A stretch of DNA of 64,000 nucleotides, from assembly GCA_946800325.1 (NCBI GenBank), contig OX326956.1, positions 44,477,552 to 44,541,551 of the forward strand. The letters are read 5' to 3'. Origin of the DNA: Luzula sylvatica (lineage: Eukaryota > Streptophyta > Magnoliopsida > Poales > Juncaceae). Below the pieces are notes generated by a model. That model was not told the DNA's origin. It made no database searches and worked only from the letters and a program-made list of their open reading frames with translations. Shown piece after piece: positions 20,918 to 33,969 of this stretch. Position 1 is the stretch's first letter, and each line of letters begins with the position of its first letter. Position numbers and translations under genes: made by a program.

Positions 20918-23900
20918 ATGGGTTTACCAAGTAATAACCGCTTTAGTTTGCGTTCCATTTTGGAAAGGGAATGAATGAACGGAAAGAACTTTCTCGACTA
21001 GCAGAGGAATCTCGGATTCGTTCTGAAACAGGAAGGAAAGGCACATGTCTTGGAGACGTCTATCCCTCCTGTGCCAAGGGATAAAGGAACTGAGGATGAT
21101 GTATTCGAACATACGACCATGTTGGATGATTCGAATGATGTCACCTGCCTCATGTTGGCTACTATGACTCCTGAATATCAAATCCAGTTTGAGAAACAGG
21201 ATGCATACGAGATTATGAAACAACTCAGGGAGATGTTTCAGGCTCAAGCAAGGGTGGAGAAGTATCAAGCTCTTGGCAATGCGACGCAATGCAAGATGCA
21301 AGAGGGTACGCCCGTTAGCTCGCACCTTCTCAAGATGAAAGGATATTTCGATCATCTTGAGAGGCTTGGCATGAAATTTGAAGTGGAGTTACAAACTGAT
21401 TTGATCATGTTGTCACTGCCACCAAGTTTCGATTCGTCCATTTCGCATTTCGGCATGCAAAGGACCATTCCCCAGCTTTTCGGCATGCTCAGAACATTCG
21501 AAAGTGACATGAAACCGCGGTACATGAAGTCTAGGACTTCGGAAGTAATGGTGGTTGAAGGGAAGAGTCCAAGTAATGGGAACAAAAACAAGAAGAGGAA
21601 GGCAAATGGCAACAAGGTTGCGCCTAAGCCCGTGGGCAAGAAAGACAAGGATGACAAGAAGTGTTTCCACTGCCTCAAGGAGGGGCATTGGAAGCGTGAT
21701 TGCGAGATCTTCCTGAGGGAGAGCAAGCAAAAGACCGCTTCCTTGGACACACCGGCATCAGGTATTTCCGTTATTGAATCTTATTTCTTTACTTCATCAT
21801 CATGGGTGTTGGACACTGGATGTGGGACTCATATTTGTACTAATATGCAGGGCCTAAGAAGTAGAAGATCGTTGATTCGTGGCGAAGTTGATTTACGCGT
21901 CGGGAATGGAGCTCGAGTAGCAGCATTAGCCGAAGGGACGTATGATTTAACTTTGCCAAATGGACTTATTTTAGTTTTGGATAATTGTTGTTATGTACCT
22001 ACTTTGAGTAGGAGTATTATTTCTGTTTCGAGACTTATTGCGGATGGATATGAATTAGTTATTGGTACTAATGATTGTTTTATTCGCAAGAATGACATTT
22101 TCTTTAGTAATGTTCTAGTTGAAAATGGTCTATATGTCTTGGATTTAGAAAGTAACAACAATAATCAGTCCATTTATAACATAAATACCACTCAAACTAA
22201 TGAAACATACTCATGGCATTGTCGTCTCGGACACATAAACGAGAAACGCATTGCTAGACTCCAAAAGGATGGAGTGCTAGATTCTTTTGACTTAAAGTCA
22301 ATAGAAAATTACGAATCTTGTTTGATGGGTAAGATGACAAAGACACATTTCTCCAAGAAAGGAGAAAGATCGAAAGATGTGTTGGCCCTCATACATTCCG
22401 ATGTATGTGGACCAATGAGTGTCGAGGCTAGAAATGGGTATCGCTACTTTGTGACTTTTACTGACGATTATAGTAGATATGGTTATCTACACTTAATGCA
22501 TCACAAAAGTGAAACTTTTCAGAAATTCAAAGAGTTTCAACACGAAGTAGAACTTCAACTGGGCAAGAAAATAAAAGCCATTCGATCGGATCGAGGTGGC
22601 GAATACTTGAGCTATGAGTTTGAGGACTATCTTCGAGATTGTGGTATAGTATCACAATGGACTCCACCCGGTACACCCCAATGGAATGGAGTGTCTGAGA
22701 GGAGGAATCGGACCTTGTTTGACATGGTTCGCTCGATGATGAGTCGAACGGAGTTGCCAAAGTCATTTTGGGGTTTCGCGCTTCAAACGGCCGCTCATAT
22801 ACTTAATAGAGTTCCGTCCAAATCGGTTGAAAAGACACCATATGAATTATGGCATGGCATGGTGCCATCATTGTCTTATCTTGAGATTTGGGGCTGCGAG
22901 GCATACGTCAAAAGGTTATTGACGGAAAAACTCGAGCCAAGATCAGACAAATGTTTATTTGTGGGGTATCCTCAAGAAACAAAAGGATACTATTTTTACT
23001 TGCCTAACGAAAACAAGATTTTCGTGGCTCGACGAGGACACTTCTTAGAGAAGGAATTCCTAAATCGGCAAGCCAGTGGGAGTAAAATTAATCTCGAAGA
23101 AATTCGAGAACCACAAAGTGACCAAGTTGATTTGGAACAAGATTCTGAGTTACCATTGAATGGTGAACCAGAATCTAGTACACAAGCTATACGTAGATCT
23201 GGTAGGAATCGTCAAGAACCTGAGAGATATGGATTTCTCATTAGTAATGACGATGATGAGTTGACTCTAGATGATGAGCCAACCTCCTACAAATGTGCTA
23301 TGTCTAGCCTGGATTCCTCGAAATGGCACGAAGCCATGAAAACCGAGATCCAGTCCATGTATGATAATAAGGTTTGGAATCTTATTGATCTACCAAATGG
23401 TGCTAAAACCATTGGGTGCAAATGGGTTTTCAAGAAGAAAATCGACATGGATGGTAATGTACACACTTTTAAAGCAAGGCTAGTGGCGAAAGGTTTCAAG
23501 CAAATTCATGGTGTAGACTATGATGAAACGTTTTCCCCAGTAGCCATGTTTAAGAGCATTCGCATTCTTCTAGCGATAGCTGCATATCACGATTATGAGA
23601 TATGGCAGATGGATGTCAAAACCGCTTTCCTTAACGGGAACCTTACCGAGGATGTGTACATGACACAACCCGAGGGTTTTGTCGATCCAAAGAATACGAA
23701 TAAAGTGTGCAAGCTTGTGAGATCCATTTATGGATTAAAACAAGCATCTCGTGCGTGGAACATACGATTCGATGAGGTCATCGCTAAGTATGGTTTCATT
23801 CAAAATATCGAGGAACCTTGTGTATACAAGAAATTCAGTGGGAGTTCGGTCGTATTCCTCATCTTGTACGTGGACGACATCTTACTCATTGGAAATGACA

Positions 23901-24357
23901 TCCCAATGCTTAACCAGGTTAAGGCATATTTGGGTAGTCAATTCGCAATGAAGGACTTAGGAGAAGCCGCCTATATTTTAGGCGTGAAGATCTATAGAGA
24001 TAGATCGAGGAGACTTCTCGGACTAAGTCAAAATACATATATTGACAAAGTGATAACTAGGTTTCACATTGAGCAATCCAAGAAAGGATTTCTGCCAATG
24101 TCACATGGCATCGCCCTCACTAAGGATCAGTGTCCTTCAACGGACGCTGAACGTGAGTGAATGAGTCGAATCCCATATGCTTCGCTATAGGATCGATCAT
24201 GTATGCCATGATATGTACTATACCAGATGTCGCATATGCATTGAGTGTAACTTCCCGCTATCAGTCTGATCCCGGGGAAGTTCACTGGCCCGCAGTCAAG
24301 AGCATTCTTAAGTATCTCAGGAATACTAAAGATATGTTTCTTGTCTATGGTGGTTCG
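20918..24357 (+). pseudogene. Element A gag-pol (gag to reverse transcriptase)
   Basis: The ATG at 20918 starts gag, but two stops follow: TGA at 20972 (K has CGA) and TAG at 20999 (K has TGG). The rest is open to 24157. It reads gag with a CCHC knuckle (CFHCLKEGHWKRDC, about 21661), protease (WVLDTGCGTHIC), a GAG-pre-integrase HCRLGHINEKR, integrase with Asp in HSDVCGP and SDRGGEY and the catalytic Glu in NGVSERRN, and reverse transcriptase with KTAFLNG, YGLKQASRAW and YVDDILLIGND. At 24158 a Trp codon has become TGA, and near 24184 one base is missing. B is inserted at 24358. Confidence 0.92.
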
Positions 24358-24915
24358 TGAAGGGAATTATCCCATCTCCGGGCCCGCGCAGCGAATATGA
24401 AGGCCCGGTCCGGTTCCCAAAATCCAAGATCACGCTTCGATATCGAGGGTACGATGCAAAGTAGGATAGACGATTACCAGCGTGAAATTGATCACGCACG
24501 ACGGGTTGATCGCTCGCATCCTTCTCTTCCTTTGGTGTCACGTTGGTGACTAGCCCGTACGTCCCATACCGCACGTCTCCCACCATCTTGACACGTTTCC
24601 GGTTGTCTTGGCGCGTTCCATGCCCGCACGCTTCCACAGCCCGTTACTCGATTACTTCTCCGGTTTGATCACAACGAAGAGCCACATATGTCGCTCCTCT
24701 ACCCGTATCCACCGTGAGTCGTAGCACCTCGGTCGCGGATGCATCTGCCTAGATGATGCACCGGCGAACTTGCATGATTGCGTTTCGATTCTCTAAGACG
24801 GAGAAAACTATTTTCTCCTCTTTTCTCTTTCTCTCAATCTCTTCGCACTCTTTCATCATCTGATTAGAGTCTCATAATTTCTGGATAAAATCCATTAATT
24901 ATCTGCACTGAACTT

Positions 24916-24971
<56 letters not shown>

Positions 24972-25461
24972 TCCTATATATACTCCATAGGATAAGGATG
25001 GGCCAAAATGTATGTATATCTTCTATACACCTTTTCAAACAGAAAACTGCATACACCCTTTCAGTATTCTGTCAGAACGAAAATATCAAATCGTTCCAAC
25101 CGACTTTGAACATTTACGAAAGTTGTATATAATCTTATTATCTTTCCAACCCAATTGGATCCAGCCCAATTGGAGTTCAGACCCGAAAGTTACGCCCGTT
25201 TTACTGACTGTATGTCAAACCGTCGCACCCTTTCGGTATTCCATTAGAACGACACTGATACGTCGCTCAAATGGAAAATCTTACAACATGAAAGTTCTCG
25301 ATAATCACATTATCTAACTAACCCAATTTGAATCATTCAAATCGAAGTTACCTACTGAAAGTTATACCAGTTTTACTAATCTGTTTAGTATGCCCACGAA
25401 CGCGTACGTTCGTTTGTCCTACGTACCATTTTAGCGTTGATCCAAAACTGTATTTCCTTCA
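24358..25461 (-). repeat. 3' LTR of element B
   Basis: The LTR is 1,104 bp and ends on the plus strand in CTGTATTTCCTTCA. A polypurine tract (AAACTGAGTGGGAGAC on minus) lies just inside. An (AG)n tract at 24918-24967 is much longer than in the other LTR. The outer bases read TGAAGGG where the sister copy has TGTTGGG. Confidence 0.92.
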
Positions 25462-28400
25462 GTCTCCCACTCAGTTTCAGATCTACCTAAAAGGTACTCA
25501 TGTATATCACATATACACTATATCAGAGAATCTAGCCCGCGTATCATATACGCTAAAGCCATGCACATCCTATGTGCAAAAACTTGCAATCAAGCCCGAC
25601 ATAGTACGACTCGTTGTGTGACCGTATAGGTTCGTTCGTTTCCATGGCACTACAAGCCCATGAGCGGGATCTAGTCGCTCCATCATGGCTACCCATGTTA
25701 AAACGAAAAATGATTGTGATCATTGTGCCTATCTCGAATAGCGGTTACTAGTTCTCTTGTTTGCGATATCCGTTAATCAAAAGGCATGGTGGTAGTCATC
25801 CTTATGTCTTGATTAACTATACTTATTTTCCGATTCCGAATTGAGTTAACAAATTACAATCGATATTAACTTTTAATATCATTGACTCTGGCCAGAGATT
25901 TCGTTAATCAATTCATCGAGCGGCCTAAGAGATATCTCTTCCTTTCGGAATAAACAATTCCTATCTTGGATGACCGTTTTGGTCCCCTGTTACGGTAGGC
26001 GTAAGGTCATATCAAAGCATTGTGTTACGCACGTAACGCAATCAATGGTCCCCTCAAGTGTGAAGAACCTAAAACCCCATCCGTCGCAAGTCCATCTATA
26101 ATGACTAAACCATGTCATGGTCTCGCGGCTTTGGTCATATCCAATACATGTAACCTAACATATATCTACGTTCCCGATTCGACAAGCACCTTGTCCCATG
26201 ATTAGCAAAACATAATCATCTCCTCGGCAAACGTACTAATGTACACGTCCAGTCTATTATCTAATAATAGAAATGCTTCTCTCTTAAGCAAACTGATCCG
26301 CGACTAGGGATGTTTAGAAATGACACTTTAAGTGTGACGGTTTTGCTGCACATAATCATGAATTATGCCGGCGTCCACACAAGCTCAAATCAGGGTTCAT
26401 GTAACAATCATATTACACAACCCGCACACAGTGTTCATATAAGGTGAATGCATATTAATTTAAGTAAACAAAATTTTAAAAGGGATGCATTCATATGGAC
26501 TAAGTATTTGGGTGATAAAACGTTTACCTATGGATATCTCCATACCCATAACCTGCGAGGACTATCGTATTAGATAACTACACTCTACTCTCTTCTTCCT
26601 CCTCTAGGTATCTCCATACCCATAGTCATCGCATGACAGTCACGCGCGACTAGAGAGAGCGGTTTTGTAAACGGGTCCGCACGTTCCCGCTAGTGTTAAT
26701 CATCATCAGGATTGGAACATTTCCAATATCTAAGATCACATCTTTTCACAAAATTTCATGGATCAAATGAAATTTTTCTGAGTATTGGCTAGAAGTGGTT
26801 GTGACCTCGGCATTTGTGGCTTGTACTATTGCGTCTCACGCAATAAACAACCATAAATCCGATAACTCGTGACTACTAGAGTTTGGTCATGTATCATTGA
26901 TCCATACCACTTCCTTTTGTGATTAATAACCACAATATACTCGCCTCCGTAAATAGAATCACTAACTATTGGTCTTGTGGAACCTTTCCACATAACCGTG
27001 TTTTCATTTAAGCAAAACATATGCACACTTTGTGATCGAAAGTCGTGCTACATATTTCGACGTGCTAAATCTTTGGAAACTGTTGTTGTTATAATTCTTT
27101 ATAACCAACACGTCTTCCACACCATTATAGATAAAATAAAATCCTGAATTCTTTCGCAAAGTATTCAAGGATAAACTTCACCGCTATCAATACAAATCTC
27201 GATGGGTTTAAATACACATAACAATTATGTATATATATGTATAACCATTATACATTCACAAGAGTTAGTCTCATGTAATCGCATTACATTCAAACTCGTG
27301 TGATTCCCATGAATTTTATTGATGGTGAATTAGACTCTCTATGTCGTTACAAGAAATATAACGCGGCTCCCACTAACCTTCATGTTTACACAAAGTTTTC
27401 ATTCGTTCCGACAATGTTATAACAGTTTATAACTTCCTCAAAACGAATATTCCAATTCCGAGAAGCTTTCTCTAATCCATCATATGGATCGTTAAAGCAT
27501 GCATATCCTATTCCGATTCTTATGAATCGACAAAACCGTAAGATTGTGTCAAGTACACGTCCTTTAATAAAATTTATGTTAAGAAATTCGGTTTCGACAT
27601 CCATCTTGCCACATCATATAGTCATTATATGCGATTATGGCAAGCAGAATTTCGAGAATGGGAAAGCATGGCAACATGCGAAAACGTTTCTTCATAGTCC
27701 GACTATGAATTGCATGAAACTCTTCGCAAAAAGCCTCGCTTTACATATATGCGTATTCCTATCCATGTAGGTTCTTCATCTTGAAAAACCCACTCACGTT
27801 TCACGGGTCTAACCCAGAAAGTAATGAAATCAAGTTCTGAACTTGATAATTTACATGGATCGAATCTCAGATTTCATGACACCATGTCATGTGGAATCAA
27901 CTTTTCATAGCATCCTTGTAGGATATCGAATCATCATATGATTTCGATCTATCACCATTAGCCACGATAAATCCGTATTTACCCGCTTATGATATAGCCT
28001 ACTTGATCTACGAAAAATTCCTTTGTGTGTTCGACTTGCGTTCATCAACTCTTGATGAAGCCATGTCAACTTTCATCGGTACAATGTTCATTTTTAGATC
28101 TCGAACTCTTTCGAGATTTATTCTACTCCCACTAGCCCTCATAGAGATAAATGGCACCAAGTTCCAAACTTGTGCGCATCTAGTCCTCCTCCAAGAAGGC
28201 ATCTCTTCGAGCCACGAAAATCTCATTTTCGTCGGGACGTTAGAATTAATACCCTTTAGTTTCCTTAAGGATAAACGAACAATTTTCAGATTTGGGATTG
28301 AGTTTAACCGAAACAAATTTCGAAATATACCCACATCCTCAAATCTGTACAAATGACCACTTCGGAACCATTCCGATCCATATCTCATATGGCGTCTTTT

Positions 28401-30535
28401 GTACCGATTAGAAGGTTTATGGTCCATATCTTATATGCAACCATTCATTAGTGCCGCTGTCTCAAGGGCGTGTCCCCAAAACATTTTTGGGCCTATTGAC
28501 TTATCATTTATTGAACCATGTCCAACATGCGTTCATTTCCTCTTTTCGGACACATCTCATTGTTCCGAATAAAGGCAATCGTGAAACGATTCCACAATCA
28601 TAAATGATCATCAATATTCATAACTCAAATATCGCCTCTTTGATCCTATCGAAAGGTTTAGCTCAAATACTCGCCTTCTCGATCCTATCGAAAAGCTTTG
28701 ATTTTCTTGCTTAGTCGATTTTGTATTTCGTTTTTGAAACTCTTTGAACATTTCAAAAGTCTCCATTTCGGCACGCATTAAATAAATATTTTCATATCTA
28801 CTTTAACCGTCCATAAACGTAACAAAATACCGATAGCCTCCTCTTGCCTCGGAACTTATCGGAACATTACATCTAAATGTAATTTCCAATAATTCGTTGG
28901 ATCTTTCTCCAACCTTTGGAGAATGATGCCCTTTGTCGTCTTGCCTAATAAATAAGTATCACATTAATCAATCGAATCTAATTCGAATGATTCTAGCAAT
29001 CCATCATATGGAATCTAGATACGCGAATCTCGTTTATATGGCCAAGACGGCAATGCCAAAAGAAGCAATCAACCTCTTGGTTTAATCCTCCTCGGATTTC
29101 ACCATTCTTTGAGTCATTAGTTTGGACAACTCTTTGTCCGAACTTTCTGTTCGGAAAACATTTTCCCAAAATACCCTTAGACCTATATTTCTTTCAATCC
29201 CGCCTTTGAATTACAAGGACATCCACGCATCTGAATGCATTGGATTCCTCGAATGCTCCAAGCATCTTCTATTCAAATTTACATCGCATCTCATGCAACT
29301 CCGGGATCGACTTATCTATCGAATGCATATGATATTCGGTTACGAAGATCAAATCTTGTACCATCAACACACGAGTGTTAATCCAAGACCCATAAGGCAT
29401 CTCTAAATTAACCTACTCTATGAGCCGCATTGAATCATTCAATGCGCTCTAGCTCTTGAAACTATTTCATGAGCGTTGTGTTTTACTTTCATATACACCC
29501 GAATTCTCAAAACAATTTTGAGAATATGCGTCTATACATGCCACCACAAGGCACGTAATATCGTTCGATTCCTTCTTAAAGTTTATCGAACCCGGCTTTC
29601 TCTAAAGCCAAAGCCTCGAGCCCTGAATCTGCCATATTTGTGTCCAACACGTCCCTTTAAGTCTAAGAACTATTCTCTGACTATCAAGGTTAATCATGGC
29701 AATTCCGGCCCAAAAGCCTTCTATCATATCGATCTCATCGACATATTTGGTGTTGCTAGAAAACATAATTCTAGACGGATGATGTAGATTAACTCCTAAC
29801 CATGCGTACTTAATCTATATGCTTATATGATGAATATATGATAATGTTATTTTTATCGAATCGGTAACCCTCATACCGATACGGGACTCCAAGTCCATAA
29901 CATCCAAGATCCATATATCACGATCCTCCCACAAGTTGCTTTGGCAGACGGGTGGGATCTCGCTATCTAGGTAAGATTATATCCAATCGCATCCAATGCG
30001 ACTCTTGAACCTTTATAGGATTTTGGTGATAGATCGTATCATATACAATCCCAGTTCCGTGTGTGCATCCTATCAATGCCCCGAACTCCAATCAAGTCGG
30101 CTTTGGCCTTAACCCTTATTGGATTGAACGGTTAAGTCACAATCATACTCAATGTATCGTTCAAATAAACTACTAATAAGTCGGCTTTGGCCTTAACCCT
30201 TATCAGTCCTTATTTAACGATTGCCACCCCGTCAATAACCACAATAACCCATGTCGGCTTTGGCCTTAACCCATGTGAAAAGTAGTACCGATCATAGTGG
30301 TTGTCAATATGGAAGGCATTTTCATGACTTAAATATTATGAGGGATCATGCCAATGCATGTTATATTTCGTGACATAATCATATTATATCACCATCACAA
30401 GATTTTCTAATGCATATGCACTATCTATGGAGACTAAATTATTCTAAATAATAATTAAATAAATATGAAATAAATTGGTGCAAAGAATACGAATTTTCGA
30501 AGTGTGTAGTCAAAAAAAAAACTTGGCAACCAGGG

Positions 30536-30910
30536 GCTTGTGCGTCATGATGCACCATAAGTTGCGTCATGATGCACTACCTCATGTAACTCTTTACACA
30601 GGATTTTTGTACAGTCCGTCATGACTGACAGTTTGGTGCGTCATGACTGACCAACATCAAAAACTTCCAGGGGCCCTAGCGTCATGACTGACCAACAGCC
30701 TCCGCTCGGTGCGTCATGACTGACAAACGGCACCCGCTCGGTGCGTCATGACTGACCGATCGGTGCGTCATGACTGACAAACAGCACCCGTTCGGTGCGT
30801 CATGACTGACCGATCGGTGCGTCATGACTGACCAAAGGCACCCCCGCGAATCCGTGGCACCCGCTCGGTGCGTCATGACTGACCACTGGTGCGTCATGAC
30901 TGACCGTGCG
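30536..30910 (-). repeat. GTCATGAC palindrome array in the B leader
   Basis: About a dozen copies of GTGCGTCATGACTGAC and close variants lie at intervals of 20-35 bp in the leader just inside the 5' LTR of B. Some spacers are themselves repeated (AACAGCACCCG, AACGGCACCCG). The open frames seen here on both strands are by-products of the repeat. Confidence 0.88.
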
Positions 30911-31161
30911 TTTTTTGCCAATTCTGCCCTGATTTTGATTTCGTTGTTCATCGTTTCGAAAACGATCGATCATGAAACTCTCTTCACGATCATTCCTAGA
31001 TACTCTCAATCATCCTATGACCGATCTCTAGTGAATTCACTTGTGATTTTAATCAAAATCCTTTTCAATCACCAATTTTCATGCAAACGGGTACGAACTT
31101 TGATAACCTGTGCGTATATCGAATATACGACTATGATTCGACCCTCGAATCGATGGCGATC

Positions 31162-31173
31162 GCTCTGATACCA
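31162..31173 (-). promoter_or_regulatory. Primer binding site of element B
   Basis: The plus strand reads GCTCTGATACCA, which is TGGTATCAGAGC on the minus strand. It lies one base from the 5' LTR end at 31175 and fixes the orientation of B. Confidence 0.93.
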
Positions 31174-31174
31174 C

Positions 31175-32246
31175 TGTTGGGAATTATCCCGTCTCCGGGC
31201 CAGCGCAGCGGATATGAAGGCCCGGTCCGGTTCCCAAAATCCAAGATCACGCTTCGATATCGAGGGTACGATGCAAAGTAGGATAGACGATTACCAGCGT
31301 GAAATTGATCACGCACGACGGGTTGATCGCTCGCATCCTTCTCTTCCTTTGGTGTCACATTGGTGACTAGCCCGTACGTCCCATACCGCACGTCTCCCAC
31401 CATCTTGACACGTTTCCGGTTGTCTTCGCGCGTTCCATGCCCGCACGCTTCCACAGCCCGTTACTCGATTACTTCTCCGGTTTGATCACAACGAAGAGCC
31501 ACATATGTCGCTCCTCTACCCATATCCACCGTGAGTCGTAGCACCTCGGTCGCGGATGCATCTGCCTAGACGATGTACCGGCGAACTTGCATGATTGCGT
31601 TTCGATTCTCTAAGACGAAGAAAACTATTTTCTCCTCTTTTCTCTTTCTCTCAATCTCTTCGCACTCTTTCATCATCTGATTAGAGTCTCATAATTTCTG
31701 GATAAAATCCATTAATTATCTGCACTGAACTTCTGAGAGAGAGAGAGAGAGAAACATCATATATATACTCCATAGGATAAGGATGGGCCAAAAGCTATGT
31801 ATATCTTCTATACACCTTTTCAAACAGAAAACTGCATACACCATTTCAGTATTCTGTCAGAACGAAAATATCAAATCGTTCCAACCGACTTTGAACATTT
31901 ACGAAAGTTGTAGATAATCTTATTATCTTTCCAACCCAATTGGATCCATCCCAATTGGAGTTCAGACCCGAAAGTTACGCCCGTTTTACTGACTGTATGT
32001 CAAACCGTCGCACCCTTTCGGTATTCAATTAGAACGACACTGATACGTCACTCAAATGGAAAATCTTACAACATGAAAGTTCTAGATAATCTCATTATAT
32101 AACTAACCCAATTTGAATCATTCAAATCGGAGTTGCCTACTGAAATATATACCAGTTTTACTAATCTGTTTAGTATGCCCACGAACGCGTACGTTCGTTT
32201 GTCCTACGTACCATTTTAGCGTTGATCCAAAACTGTATTTCCTTCA
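31175..32246 (-). repeat. 5' LTR of element B
   Basis: This 1,072-bp LTR is nearly identical to 24358-25461 apart from a short (AG)n (31735-31751) and scattered changes. The same LTR occurs as a solo copy at 38733-39801. Confidence 0.92.
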
Positions 32247-32251
32247 GTTCG

Positions 32252-32749
32252 GAAGGAGATCTGATTAACCAAGGATATACAGATGCTAGTTTCCAAACTT
32301 GCCCGGACGATTTCCAATCTCAAAGTGGTTACGTCTTCACGCTCAATGGCGGAGCTGTTGTTTGGAAAAGCTCCAAACAGAAGACGGTGACTGATTCTAC
32401 AACTGAAGCGGAATACATCGCGGCTTCGGAAGCCGCAAAGGAGGCTGTCTGGCTCCAACAGTTCGTGATGGAACTTGGCGTTATGCCAAGCATCTCGGGT
32501 CCCATGGATGTCTATTGTGACAATAACGGAGCAATAGCACAATCCAAGGAACCACGAGCGCATCACAAGTCTAAGCATGTACTCCGGCGTTACCACTTGA
32601 TTCGTGAGATTACAAAGAGAGGTGACGTGAAAATAATGAAGATACCTACTGATGATAACGTGGCCGATCCATTTACGAAGCCACTATCACGTGCCAAGCA
32701 TGAGCAGCATGCTAGGGCGATAGGATTGGGACATCTATCGCAGTGTTAG
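32252..32749 (+). pseudogene. Element A RNase H
   Basis: This is the continuation of the A polyprotein after B. It reads EGDLINQGYTDASFQTCPDD, then SGYVFTLNGGAVVWKSSKQK, STTEAEYIAASEAAKEAVWL, YCDNNGAIAQSKEP and ADPFTKPLS, the copia RNase H pattern. It ends at TAG 32747-32749. The frame is intact here but separated from its gag-pol by B and by the upstream stop and frameshift. Confidence 0.9.
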
Positions 32750-33969
32750 ATTGGGTGTTTTATTTATGTTTCTTATTGCATAAGGGGATTCGATCTGCCT
32801 AGTGCAAGTGGGAGAACATTTATTATGAGACAGATATTTATATTATTATTCATCATATGACCTAAACCTTCATATTTCAAAAAATTTAAATAACAAGAAA
32901 GTATGTGAGAGGTTATTCTATTATAATAATCGGATAGACCTTGAATTTTATTCTAGTTTAGTGCATCGAGTCAGTTGAGAATAATATGTTGCATGGCAAT
33001 AGTCTGGCATATTGATTAGTCAATTGAATGATAGTAAAACCACTAAACGGAATGAATATAATTCTAAAACGTCTCTCGTGTATAAAGTTGTTCATAGGTT
33101 TGAACCAGGTAGTCCATTCACTGAATGGAGACTTTTACATACACTGACATATTCGTAGATGAGATGATCAGGTTTTACTGATCTGGGACGGTAGCGTCGA
33201 TTCTAGAATATGGATATACGCGGCGTCGTATATTGGACTGACCACTATATGAGTTTGTGACATGGTCAGAGTCATTGGAGACGAACTCATATCCAGATAG
33301 TGTGTTTTAGTTCTTCATACTTGAGTGATCACACGGATACCTAGTATGTGAAAAGACAATGCTTTGATATAATTAACCCTACGCGTAACGGTGTAGCAGA
33401 TATTACTATTGGGTATTGTTTTTAGCATAGGCAAAGGATGTGAGGTTGCAAGATAGGAATTGTTCCTTTCTAACCTTCAAAAAGGATAGAGGGAGATATC
33501 TCTCGGACACCTCGATTGAATTGAGATTGATGAAATGCTTGGCCAAGCTCGATGGAACTCAGTAGAGTTCGCATTGTTATTATCAATCTAATTCTTATCG
33601 AGAAAGAGTATATCTGATCAAAAAGAAAAGGGGATGACTTGAAGTCTTAGGCTTCACCGTGACTCTTTTGATCGAAAGATATCGCGAACAAGAGAACTAG
33701 TAACACTTATCTGAGCTAGGTATGAAGATCTACTGCATCTTCATAAAGGTGTTCTCCACCTTTTTCGTGCTAATTCTGGGTAGGTATTAACGACAGTCTA
33801 GTGCTCGCAATACCTTGTGGATTGCTGCTATATCCACTGCCAGCCTTAGACGAACCAACACGGTCACACCAAGATTTCATAACATATCGGATTCTCAAGA
33901 TAATGCTCACCAATACGTTTGTTGGACAAACAAAATGGAATCACGTGAGATTAGATCTCACGACATATG
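32750..33969 (+). other. 3' untranslated tail of element A
   Basis: This is a long noncoding tail between RNase H and the 3' LTR. A polypurine-like AAGTGGGAGA lies near 32808, although the true 3' LTR starts only at 35629, preceded by its own purine-rich AAGAGGGAGTT. The tail shares blocks with the tails of B and G. I see no gene in it. Confidence 0.65.

Larger units (their letters stand above)
25462..31174 (-). pseudogene. Decayed internal region of element B
   Basis: Islands of copia protein remain on the minus strand. 27386-27604 contains MDVETEFLN and KASRNWNIRFEEVI, matching the reverse transcriptase of A (MDVKTAFLNG, QASRAWNIRFDEVI). 28008-28427 lies where the integrase-to-RT linker is expected. 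Many stops and frame changes separate them. 25700-26700 is the 3' untranslated tail homologous to G. 28500-30500 should correspond to integrase, protease and gag, but I could not read clear motifs there. Confidence 0.7.
24358..32246 (-). mobile_element. Element B: copia retrotransposon nested in A
   Basis: This 7,889-bp insertion has a perfect duplication GTTCG (24353-24357, 32247-32251) and reads on the minus strand. Its 5' LTR is 31175-32246 and its 3' LTR 24358-25461. The LTR reads TGAAGGAAATACAG...CCCAACA. The interior is about 5.7 kb with only decayed protein remnants. Removing B rejoins A in frame (YGGS then EGDLINQGYTDASF). Confidence 0.95.

Noticed and set aside
20924..21750. Long minus-strand frames opposite the A gag (also at 60857-61723 in K)
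   Set aside because: They are antisense shadows of the conserved gag sequence, kept open by its codon usage.
30682..31009. Minus-strand frames coding for repeated SVMTHRS/SHDAP peptides
   Set aside because: They are the translation of the GTCATGAC tandem array in the leader of B, with no independent coding signal.
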